Assembly (NCBI GenBank): GCA_016719895.1
Contig: JADJYG010000016.1
Span: 62,001-126,000 of the forward strand
DNA: 64,000 nucleotides
Direction: 5' to 3'
Origin: Saprospirales bacterium
GTDB lineage: Bacteria; Bacteroidota; Bacteroidia; Chitinophagales; Saprospiraceae
Numbering within the stretch: the stretch's first letter is position 1; each line of letters opens with the position of its first letter. Both the position numbers and the translations under genes were made by a program. Shown one piece after another: positions 52,456-60,997 of the stretch. The notes under the pieces are model-generated. The model made no database searches. It saw only the letters and a list, made by a program, of their open reading frames with translations, and had not been told where the DNA came from.

Positions 52456-55400
52456 ATGGGTCGAATCCCGCACTTTTTCTTTGCCTTCTTGTTTTTTACA
52501 GGACAAATTGCCCCTGCCAGCGCCCAAATCGCCGTTCCCGGCATGGGCCTGCATACCGTTCTGAACGGCTACGCCAAAACCATCCGGGGCGAAACCCTGC
52601 CTTATTTTTCCGTGTATCCCGACTATGCCCGCGATGCCCTGCTCACCCGCTGCACCGACGGGCAAATGGCTGTCGCGTGGGAAACGGCGCCCGTGCCCGC
52701 CGGTAGCGAACCTTACGTGTATTTCAGCTGGATCGCCGCGCATTCCTCGGGTACGAGCGGGGGCATACGCCATTTCGACCTGTACGTCAACGACCGCCTG
52801 GCCCTTACCTTCACCACACACCCGAAGCAGTACCCGCCCGCGTGGTCGTTTGCAGGCCCCGACAGCACGCGCCTCGTGTTTGCGTTCCAAAAACAGGACG
52901 GCGCCTTCGATGCGCATGGCATAGCGTACCTGCGCGTTCCCAGGAGCGCCTGCGCGCCCGGCCGGCCGCTGCAGCTGAAGGTAGTGGGCCAGGCCCAGAA
53001 TAGCCCCGACTGGTACATGACCTTTCAGTATGCCTTCGAAGAAAAAATTGACATCGAGCCCCTGCCTTTCCTGCTGCGCGGCGATACCCCCCGCCAGCCG
53101 CTGCAGTTTACGATATTGCATTTCGGCGCACCCGACTCGCTGCATATCCGCATCGGCGGTGGCCCCGCGCAACATTTCACGGTTCAAAACGGAATACAAA
53201 CCCTGCAGATACCCGTACCCGCCGTTTCAGAAAAAACACAGCTGCCCATCAGCGCCCGCATCGGCATGCAGATGACGCTGGACAAAGCCGTCGAACTGCG
53301 TCCCGTGATACCGCGGGAAATCGACCTCGTCCACCATTCGCATACCGACATCGGCTATTCACACTACCAGGAGGAAGTGGCAGCCATCCACACCGCCAAC
53401 ATCCGGCAGGCGCTGCGCATGATTGAAAAAACACAAGACTACCCCGAAGGCAGCCGCTTCGTATGGAACATCGAGTCCCTCTGGGCCGTGGAAAATTTCC
53501 TGCGCGAAGCCGGCCCGGCAGAAATCCGGCAGTTTGTACAGGCCGTGCGTCGCGGGCAGATCGGCCTTTCAGCCCTCTACGCCAATATCCTTACCGGCCT
53601 GTGCTCGCCCGAGGAGTTGCGTTGGTGGACGGAATACGCCGACACCCTGCGCGCCCGCTACGACCTGCCTATACGCTCGGCGATGTTCAGCGATATTCCC
53701 GGGCTCAGCTGGGAGGTAGTGCCTGCGCTGGCACAACGTGGCGTGCGTTATTTTTCAAACGGCCCCAACTACATCGAGGCCCTTCCCGACGGCGGTGACC
53801 GCATCGGGTCCACGCTGCGCGCACAGGGCGACCGGCCGTTTTGGTGGAAATCAGCCTCCGGGCGCGACAGCATCCTCTTCTGGACCTGCGGTAAAGGTTA
53901 TTCCTCCTGGCACGGCTTCGCTCCAGGCGCCGTAGCCGAACGCGGCCCCCGCAAGATCGCCGCCTACCTGAATGCGCTCGAAGCCGCCGCTTATCCCTAC
54001 GAACTGGTGCAGTGGCGCTACAACATCGTATCGGACAATGGCCCCATCGATAGCGCCATCAGCGATTTCGTACGAACCTGGAACGCCACCTATGCTTCGC
54101 CCCGCCTGGTGTTGGCCAATGTGAACGACGTGTTCGAGCGCTTTGAACGCCAATACGGCCCAACCCTGCCCGTATGGTCGGGCGATTATACGCCATATTG
54201 GGAAGACGGCGCCTACTCCACCGCCGCCGAGGAGACCGAAAACCGCATGCTCAGCAGCCGCCTCGCCCAGCTGGAGCGCCTGGCCAGCCAACAGCAGGCC
54301 AGCCTGCCCTCCGGCTGGTGGTATCAGGCGAAGCGGCATGTCCTGCTGTTTCATGAGCACACCTGGGGGGCATGGTGCAGCGTTTCGCAGCCCGACGCTC
54401 CCTTCACCGTGCGCCAGTGGGACTATAAAAAACGCCTGCTCGACTCGGCCCGCCTCGAGCTGCGCCGTATCGAGCAGGCCCTGTTGCCCGTTCCCGGCCG
54501 GCCGGCCGCCATCGCCGTAGTGAATACCCTGCCTTGGGCGCGCAGCGGTGTGGTGGAAGTGGAATGGCCCGCCGCTGGCACTGCGCTGGCCGACGAGCAG
54601 GGCCGCCCCGTGCCGGTGCAGGCGCTGGCCAATGGGCGGCGCGTGTTTGTAGCCACCGATGTGCCGGCGAACGGCCGGCGCGTATATCGCATCGCCCAAG
54701 CGGCCGGCCCGGTTGCCGGTGCGTTTGTGCCGTCCCTCGCGTATACGCCGGATACCGCCTCCGGCGCCCTGGCGCACCTGAATGCCCGCGGCCGCGAGTG
54801 GGTGGCCCCCGGTCCGTACGGCGGCCTGGCCGCGGCGTTGTACTTGGCCGGACGAAACCCCGACAGCTTCCGGTGCGCGGCGGCGCGGCGCAGCAGCTGG
54901 GCGGAAAACGGCCCGGTGTTGCAGCGCCTGCGCACGCAGTGTGCGCTGGAGGGCACGCTGGAGGTGGTGTACGAGGTGTCGCAATACCGGGGACTCGACC
55001 TGCTGCACCTGTCGGTCGTGCTGGACAAAAAAAACGTCCGTGAAAAGGAGTCGCTGCACCTGGCTTTCCCGTTCCGCATGGAACAACCGGTGGTGCGCAT
55101 CGGCGCGGGCGCCGGCTGGATCATTCCCGGGCAGGGGCAATTGCCGGGCTCGAACCAGGATTTTTTCGCCGTGCAGCGCTGGCTGGATGTGTCGGATGCT
55201 GCCGGTGGCGTCACCCTTTGCAGCCCACAGGGCGCCCTGTTCGAAATCGGCAACCTGATCGACGAACGGCCGCTGCACCGGGGTTACAAAAAATGGCAGG
55301 ACAGGAGCCAGTCCGCCCCTACCGTATTTCTCTACGCCATGAATAATTACTGGCATACCAACTACAAAGCTGATCAGGGCGGACGGGTGCGGTTCGACGT

Positions 55401-55494
55401 GTACCTGCACCTGCACGACGCCTTCGACGCCGGGCAAGCCGCACGCTGGGGCGCCGAGGCCGTGGAACCGTTGGTGCCGGTTTGGCGGGAGTGA
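52456..55494 (+). CDS. Secreted GH38-family alpha-mannosidase-like glycoside hydrolase
   Basis: The 1012-residue protein has a signal peptide (MGRIPHFFFAFLFFTGQIAPASAQ), so it acts in the periplasm or outside. After a beta-rich N-terminal module (about 25-290), the GH38 catalytic barrel shows the zinc ligands in VHHSHTDIGYSH, the nucleophile Asp in MFSDIPGLSW and the His of HEHTWGAW. C-terminal beta domains follow. Family members cleave alpha-mannosides and act on glycan chains. The start, ATG 52456, lies about 55 bp after the artefact stretch, so its promoter may be lost in the unreliable sequence. It has no T9SS tail. Confidence 0.87.
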   Translation: MGRIPHFFFAFLFFTGQIAPASAQIAVPGMGLHTVLNGYAKTIRGETLPYFSVYPDYARDALLTRCTDGQMAVAWETAPVPAGSEPYVYFSWIAAHSSGTSGGIRHFDLYVNDRLALTFTTHPKQYPPAWSFAGPDSTRLVFAFQKQDGAFDAHGIAYLRVPRSACAPGRPLQLKVVGQAQNSPDWYMTFQYAFEEKIDIEPLPFLLRGDTPRQPLQFTILHFGAPDSLHIRIGGGPAQHFTVQNGIQTLQIPVPAVSEKTQLPISARIGMQMTLDKAVELRPVIPREIDLVHHSHTDIGYSHYQEEVAAIHTANIRQALRMIEKTQDYPEGSRFVWNIESLWAVENFLREAGPAEIRQFVQAVRRGQIGLSALYANILTGLCSPEELRWWTEYADTLRARYDLPIRSAMFSDIPGLSWEVVPALAQRGVRYFSNGPNYIEALPDGGDRIGSTLRAQGDRPFWWKSASGRDSILFWTCGKGYSSWHGFAPGAVAERGPRKIAAYLNALEAAAYPYELVQWRYNIVSDNGPIDSAISDFVRTWNATYASPRLVLANVNDVFERFERQYGPTLPVWSGDYTPYWEDGAYSTAAEETENRMLSSRLAQLERLASQQQASLPSGWWYQAKRHVLLFHEHTWGAWCSVSQPDAPFTVRQWDYKKRLLDSARLELRRIEQALLPVPGRPAAIAVVNTLPWARSGVVEVEWPAAGTALADEQGRPVPVQALANGRRVFVATDVPANGRRVYRIAQAAGPVAGAFVPSLAYTPDTASGALAHLNARGREWVAPGPYGGLAAALYLAGRNPDSFRCAAARRSSWAENGPVLQRLRTQCALEGTLEVVYEVSQYRGLDLLHLSVVLDKKNVREKESLHLAFPFRMEQPVVRIGAGAGWIIPGQGQLPGSNQDFFAVQRWLDVSDAAGGVTLCSPQGALFEIGNLIDERPLHRGYKKWQDRSQSAPTVFLYAMNNYWHTNYKADQGGRVRFDVYLHLHDAFDAGQAARWGAEAVEPLVPVWRE

Positions 55495-55522
55495 GCGAGC
55501 GGGGTTGTTTCATGGACTTCGA

Positions 55523-55545
55523 GCATGTGGGGGATTTTACCTTCC
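55523..55545. repeat. Fragment of the MITE end
   Basis: GAGCATGTGGGGGATTTTAC at about 55523-55542 resembles the terminal repeat AGCATGTTGGGGATTTTC of the two full MITE copies with few changes. No opposite end is found nearby, so it is probably a remnant or a chance match. Confidence 0.4.
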
Positions 55546-55662
55546 CCAGGAAGCTGATTACGATCAACCGGTTAACTGACGTTACATTGCTTCATCCCAT
55601 CCGTAAATCCGCCAGCACTCCCTACATTCGCACCCTCAATTATATTTCAACGCCTTCCTGAT

Positions 55663-57954
55663 ATGCGCAAAGAGACCACGCTCAAAGATGAAGCCCTTTA
55701 TTACCATGCTAAAGGCCGTCCGGGCAAAATTGAAGTCATCCCCTCCAAAGAAACCGCCAACCAACGCGACCTCTCGCTGGCCTACTCGCCGGGCGTCGCC
55801 GAACCCTGCCTGGCTATTGCCGACCGCCCCGAAGATGTGTATAAATACACGGCGAAGGGAAACCTGGTGGCGGTTATCAGCAACGGTACGGCCGTACTGG
55901 GGTTGGGCGATATCGGCCCGGCAGCCGGCAAACCCGTCATGGAAGGGAAAGGACTGCTATTTAAAATATACGCCGATATCGATTGTTTCGATTTAGAACT
56001 CGATACGAAAAATGTGGATGAATTTGTGCGGACCGTTAAAATTCTGGAGCCCACTTTCGGGGGGATCAACCTGGAAGATATTTCGGCGCCTGAGTGTTTT
56101 GAGATCGAAGAACGCCTCAAAAAAGAACTGAGCATCCCCATCATGCACGATGATCAGCACGGCACGGCCATCATCAGCGCCGCTGCCTTGCTCAATGCCC
56201 TGGAGTTGGTGCACAAGGATATTGGCAAGGTGAAAATCGTCATCAATGGCGCGGGCGCTTCGGCGATCTCCTGCACACGCCTCTATTGCGCCCTCGGCGC
56301 TCAAAAAGCCAACATCTTTATGTTCGACAGCAAAGGGCTCCTGCATCCTGCACGCACCAACCTCGACGGCAAGAAAAGTGAATTTGTCAACGACCGCCTC
56401 GCTGCCGATGCCGCGCTGGCAGACGCGCTCGCCGGCGCCGATGTGTTTGTAGGATTGTCTAAAGGCAATATTCTGGACGGCGAAATGGTCAAATCCATGG
56501 CGCCCGACTGCATTGTGTTCGCCATGGCCAATCCCACGCCGGAAATCAGCTACGACGAGGCCACGGCAGCCCGGCAAGACATCATCATGGCTACCGGCCG
56601 TTCCGATTACCCCAACCAGGTGAACAATGTGCTGGGCTTCCCCTTTATTTTCCGCGGAGCCCTTGATGTGCGCGCCACCGCCATCAACGAGGAAATGAAA
56701 CTCGCCGCCGTGCGCGCCCTGGCCGGCCTGGCAAAAAAACCCGTACCCGATATCGTCAACCTGGCCTACAACAACGCCAACCTGGTGTACGGCCGCGATT
56801 ATATCATCCCCAAGCCGGTCGATCCGCGCCTGCTGACTACCGTGGCGCCGGCCGTCGCCCGCGCTGCCATGGAATCCGGCGTAGCCCAAAATCCGGTTTC
56901 CGACTGGGGCGCTTACGAAATCCAGCTCTCCAAACGCCTCGGGATCGACAACAACCTGACCCGCGTTATCCAAACAAAAGCCAAACAAAAACCCAAACGT
57001 GTGGTATTTGCCGATGCGGAAAATGTAGCGGTCCTCAAAGCCGTGCAGGTGGTTGTGGAAGAAAATATCGCGCAGCCGATCCTGCTGGGCAATGTCGAAA
57101 AAGTCCGCAACATCATCAACGAACATTCGATCGTTTTATACGGCGTGCCGGTCATCGATCCGAAAAACCCCGCCACACCGGAAGAATTGGAACGTATGGA
57201 CCGGTATGCAAAAATCCTCTACGAAAAACGGCAGCGCAAAGGATTTATCTACACGGAAACCCGTCAGATCATCAAACACCGCAACTATTTCGGCGCCATG
57301 ATGGTAGAAACCGGCGAAGTGGACGCCATGATCAGCGGCCTTTCCCGCAACTACCCCGACACCATCCGCCCGGCCCTGCGCGTCATCGGCCCCAAGCCGG
57401 GTATCCAACGGGTGTCGGGTATGTACATCCTTATGAGCCGCTTTGGTCCGCTTTTCCTGGCCGATACGTCCGTCAACCCGGACCCGACGGCCGAGGAGGT
57501 CGTGGAAATTGCCGAACTCGCAGCCAAACAAGTGGAGAAATTTAATATCAAACCCCGGATCGCCATGCTGACCTACTCCAGCTTTGGCTCGGTGGCCACC
57601 GGAACGGCAGCCGTCAAGATGCGCACAGCCACCGCCATTTTACAAGCCAAACACCCCGAATGGATCGTGGACGGTGAAATGCAGGCCCACCTTGCCTTCG
57701 ACACCGAGCTGCTGCGCCAAAACTATCCGTTCAGTACCCTGGCCAACGGAGGCCCCGCCAATACCCTGATCTTTCCCAACTTGTCATCCGCCAATATTGC
57801 CTACAACCTGGTGCGGGCCGTGGCCGGCATCGAGATCATCGGCCCGATCATCATGGGGCTGAAAAAGCCGGTGCACGTGCTGCAACTGGGCTCTTCGGTG
57901 CGGGAAATTGTAGATATGGTCGCCATTGCCGTGGTGGATGCGCAAAGGGGGTAA
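55663..57954 (+). CDS. maeB: NADP-dependent malic enzyme with phosphotransacetylase-like domain
   Basis: The 763-residue protein decarboxylates malate to pyruvate with reduction of NADP. The N-terminal malic-enzyme part (about 1-420) shows YSPGVAEPCLAI, MEGKGLLFKIYAD, HDDQHGTAII and VINGAGASAI (cofactor site). The C-terminal part (about 430-763) is a phosphotransacetylase-like domain (KRVVFADAENVAVLKAV, NPDPTAEEVVEIAELA). In the MaeB group this serves in regulation by acetyl-CoA rather than as an active transferase. The start is ATG 55663 (MRKETTLKDEALYYH). The next gene begins 11 bp downstream and is probably cotranscribed, joining pyruvate supply to a lactate/glycolate-type dehydrogenase. 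Confidence 0.95.
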   Translation: MRKETTLKDEALYYHAKGRPGKIEVIPSKETANQRDLSLAYSPGVAEPCLAIADRPEDVYKYTAKGNLVAVISNGTAVLGLGDIGPAAGKPVMEGKGLLFKIYADIDCFDLELDTKNVDEFVRTVKILEPTFGGINLEDISAPECFEIEERLKKELSIPIMHDDQHGTAIISAAALLNALELVHKDIGKVKIVINGAGASAISCTRLYCALGAQKANIFMFDSKGLLHPARTNLDGKKSEFVNDRLAADAALADALAGADVFVGLSKGNILDGEMVKSMAPDCIVFAMANPTPEISYDEATAARQDIIMATGRSDYPNQVNNVLGFPFIFRGALDVRATAINEEMKLAAVRALAGLAKKPVPDIVNLAYNNANLVYGRDYIIPKPVDPRLLTTVAPAVARAAMESGVAQNPVSDWGAYEIQLSKRLGIDNNLTRVIQTKAKQKPKRVVFADAENVAVLKAVQVVVEENIAQPILLGNVEKVRNIINEHSIVLYGVPVIDPKNPATPEELERMDRYAKILYEKRQRKGFIYTETRQIIKHRNYFGAMMVETGEVDAMISGLSRNYPDTIRPALRVIGPKPGIQRVSGMYILMSRFGPLFLADTSVNPDPTAEEVVEIAELAAKQVEKFNIKPRIAMLTYSSFGSVATGTAAVKMRTATAILQAKHPEWIVDGEMQAHLAFDTELLRQNYPFSTLANGGPANTLIFPNLSSANIAYNLVRAVAGIEIIGPIIMGLKKPVHVLQLGSSVREIVDMVAIAVVDAQRG

Positions 57955-57965
57955 ACTTTACAATT

Positions 57966-60884
57966 ATGCCTGACATGTTCAACGCCCTGGCCCAACAACT
58001 CGACGGCGAGCTCCATACGGACGGGCTCCTGCGCCGCCTTTATGCCACCGACGCTTCTATTTTTCGCGAGCTGCCGCTGGCGGTAGCCTATCCCAAACAC
58101 AGCGCCGATATTCAAACGCTGGTGCGTTTTGCCCGCGCCAACGGCCTGTCGCTCATCCCCCGCTCCGCCGGCACCTCGCTTGCCGGCCAATGCGTCGGCC
58201 CCGGTATCGTGGTCGATATTTCCCGCCACATGACCAAGGTGCTGGAAATCAACGCCGAAGAGCGTTGGGTGCGGCTCCAGCCGGGAGTTATCCGCGATGA
58301 GTTGAACGTGCTGCTCCAACCGTACGGACTGTTTTTCGGCCCGAATACCTCCACGGCCAACCGCTGCATGCTCGGCGGCATGGTCGGCAACAATTCCTGC
58401 GGCACCACCTCGATCGTGTACGGCTCCACCCGCGACCATGTCCTGGCTCTCGACGCCGTGCTCAGCGACGGCTCGCAGGCCCACTTTGCGGCATTGCCTC
58501 CAGAGCAGTTCGACGAAAAACGCCGGGGCAATGGCCTGGAAGCGCAGCTCTACCGGCAAGTGTACGAAACGCTGTCGCAACCCGCCGTCCAGGAAGAAAT
58601 CCGGGCCGAATTTCCCAAGCCGGCCATTCACCGGCGCAATACCGGCTATGCGGTCGACCTGCTGCTGCGGTCCAATGTGTTCACGCCGGGCGGGCAGGAT
58701 TTTAATTTCTGCAAGATGCTCGCCGGCTCGGAAGGCACCCTGGCTTTCACGACTGCGATCACCCTGCACGTCGATCCGCTGCCCGATCCGTTCGACGTGG
58801 TCTTGTGCGCCCATTTCAGCAGCATGGCTGAATGCCTGCAGGCCGTTGTGGCCACCATGCAACACCAGCCTTCAGCCTGCGAACTGATGGATAAACTTAT
58901 CCTGGATTGCACCAGGGCCAACCGCGAACAGTCGAAAAACCGCTTTTTTGTCGAAGGCGACCCGGCCGCCGTACTCATGATCGAATTCCGGGGAAAAGAC
59001 CAGGCGGAAGCGGCTGCCAAAGCCTCCGCTTTGATCGCCGACCTGCAAGGCCGGGGTTTCGGATATGCTTATCCCGTCATTGCAGCGCCCAAGTCCAGGC
59101 GCGTCTGGGAATTGCGCAACGCCGGCCTCGGCGTTTTATCCAACATGCCGGGCGCCGCCAAGGGCGTGCCGTGTATCGAGGATACGGCCGTCGAAGTGAC
59201 CGACCTGCCGGCGTACATCGCCGATTTTGAAAAAATGATGGAGGGCTTTGGCCAAAAATCCGTCTACTACGCCCACGCCGGCGACGGGGAGCTGCACCTG
59301 CGCCCGATCCTGAATTTGAAACAAGAAAGCGACCGCGAGCGCCTGCGCCAAATCTGCGAGTCGATGGCCCGCCTGGTGAAAAAATACCGGGGCTCGCTGA
59401 GCGGCGAACACGGCGACGGGCGCGTGCGCGGCGAATTTATCCCCCTGGTAATCGGCGAAAAAAACTACGCCCTGCTCCGCCAGATCAAACAAACCTGGGA
59501 CCCCCACGGCATTTTCAACCCCGGCAAGATCGTCGACGCCCCCCGTATGAACACCTCGCTGCGCTACGACGCCGGCCAGCAGGACAAACCCTTCGATACG
59601 ATCCTGGAATTCCCCGACGGCATCCTGCGCGCTGCGGAAAAATGCAATGGCTCGGGCGACTGCCGGCGCCTCGATTTTGCCGGCGGCACCATGTGCCCCA
59701 GCTACCGCGCCACCCGCCAGGAAAAAGACAGCACCCGCGCCCGGGCCAATGCCCTGCGCGAATTCCTGACCCGCAGCGAGCGCCCCAACCCCTTCAGCCA
59801 CGCGGAGCTGAAGGAAGTCATGGACCTCTGCCTGTCTTGTAAGGGCTGCAGCTCGGAATGCCCCTCGAACGTGGACATGGCCGGTATGAAGGCCGAGTTT
59901 TTGCACCAGTATTACAAAACCCACGGCGTACCGTTCCGGTCCCGGGTATTTGGAAACATTGCAGCGGTCAACCGCCTGGGCGCTTATTTTCCCGCTGTGA
60001 CCAATTTTTTCCTTGAAAATACGCTGACGGGCGGCCTGATCAAACGCGCCCTGGGGGTAGCGCCGCAGCGCAGCCTGCCGCCGTTGTACCCCACCACGCT
60101 GCGGCGCTGGTTTGACCGGAACGCCAAAAACCTCCGGCCCGCCCTACCGGAAAAAGGCAAGGTGTATTTTTTCTGCGATGAATTCACCGATTTCAACGAT
60201 ACCGCCATCGGCATAAAAGCCATCCAGCTGCTGAACCGCCTGGGCTACTGCGTGGAAATGCCCCGGCACCCCGAGAGCGGCCGCGCAGCCATCTCCAAAG
60301 GCCTCTTGCCCAAGGCGCGGGAGCTGGCGGCGCGAAATGTGGAAATTTTCAAAGGCCTCGCTTCGGAAGCCACACCCCTTGTCGGCATCGAACCCTCCGC
60401 GATTTTGAGCTTCCGCGACGAATACCCGCGCATGGTCCCGGAAACCGACCGCGCTACAGCAAAGGCGCTTGGCGAAAACGCCCTGCTAATCGAGGAATTC
60501 CTCGCCCGGGAGGCGCAAAAAGGCCATATCACGGCCGAAGCGTTTACCAAAACACCCAAAACCGTACTCCTGCACGGACATTGCCACCAAAAATCGCTGG
60601 CCAGTGTAGATCCCTCGGCATGGGTGCTGGGTTTGCCGGAAAACTACAGCGTGGAAGTCATCCCTTCCGGCTGTTGCGGCATGGCCGGCTCGTTTGGTTA
60701 TGAAAAAGAACACTACCAGGTGAGTATGAATATCGGTGAGCTGGTGCTGTTCCCGGCTGTGCGCAACGTTGCCGATGGCGTCCTGGTGGCCGCCCCCGGC
60801 ACCAGCTGCCGCCACCAGATACTCGACGGCACGGGCCGGCAGGCGCTGCACCCGGTGGAGGTATTGTGGGATGCGCTGGCATAA
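57966..60884 (+). CDS. FAD-binding oxidase fused to Fe-S (GlcD/GlpC-like) oxidoreductase
   Basis: The 972-residue single polypeptide joins three parts. The FAD_binding_4 domain (about 30-210) has RSAGTSLAGQCVGPGIVVD and GGMVGNNSCGT. The FAD-oxidase C-terminal domain runs to about 530 (HAGDGELHLRPI, LSGEHGDGRVRG). The ferredoxin-type segment has two cysteine sets (CNGSGDCRR...MCPSY; CLSCKGCSSECPS), and the CCG domain shows HCHQKS and GCCGMAGSFGYEKEHY. Such D-lactate/glycolate dehydrogenase-like enzymes oxidise 2-hydroxy acids and pass electrons to quinone. D-lactate is the common guess for the fused form; the substrate is not readable here. The gene is 11 bp after maeB. Confidence 0.9.
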   Translation: MPDMFNALAQQLDGELHTDGLLRRLYATDASIFRELPLAVAYPKHSADIQTLVRFARANGLSLIPRSAGTSLAGQCVGPGIVVDISRHMTKVLEINAEERWVRLQPGVIRDELNVLLQPYGLFFGPNTSTANRCMLGGMVGNNSCGTTSIVYGSTRDHVLALDAVLSDGSQAHFAALPPEQFDEKRRGNGLEAQLYRQVYETLSQPAVQEEIRAEFPKPAIHRRNTGYAVDLLLRSNVFTPGGQDFNFCKMLAGSEGTLAFTTAITLHVDPLPDPFDVVLCAHFSSMAECLQAVVATMQHQPSACELMDKLILDCTRANREQSKNRFFVEGDPAAVLMIEFRGKDQAEAAAKASALIADLQGRGFGYAYPVIAAPKSRRVWELRNAGLGVLSNMPGAAKGVPCIEDTAVEVTDLPAYIADFEKMMEGFGQKSVYYAHAGDGELHLRPILNLKQESDRERLRQICESMARLVKKYRGSLSGEHGDGRVRGEFIPLVIGEKNYALLRQIKQTWDPHGIFNPGKIVDAPRMNTSLRYDAGQQDKPFDTILEFPDGILRAAEKCNGSGDCRRLDFAGGTMCPSYRATRQEKDSTRARANALREFLTRSERPNPFSHAELKEVMDLCLSCKGCSSECPSNVDMAGMKAEFLHQYYKTHGVPFRSRVFGNIAAVNRLGAYFPAVTNFFLENTLTGGLIKRALGVAPQRSLPPLYPTTLRRWFDRNAKNLRPALPEKGKVYFFCDEFTDFNDTAIGIKAIQLLNRLGYCVEMPRHPESGRAAISKGLLPKARELAARNVEIFKGLASEATPLVGIEPSAILSFRDEYPRMVPETDRATAKALGENALLIEEFLAREAQKGHITAEAFTKTPKTVLLHGHCHQKSLASVDPSAWVLGLPENYSVEVIPSGCCGMAGSFGYEKEHYQVSMNIGELVLFPAVRNVADGVLVAAPGTSCRHQILDGTGRQALHPVEVLWDALA

Positions 60885-60964
60885 AACAGGTTCTGACGCC
60901 CGCAAAGTATCGTCGCTTGCCGGACAAAAGCCGGAGACAGTCGCTCCCGGCAGGTCAAAACGGT

Positions 60965-60972
60965 TAGCTTTG
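60965..60972 (+). promoter_or_regulatory. -7 promoter box of the T9SS-protein gene
   Basis: TAGCTTTG is a perfect TAnnTTTG match, 26 bp before the ATG at 60998. No TTTG is seen at the -33 position. Confidence 0.5.
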
Positions 60973-60997
60973 TTGAAAAATACAACCCGCTGCTCTT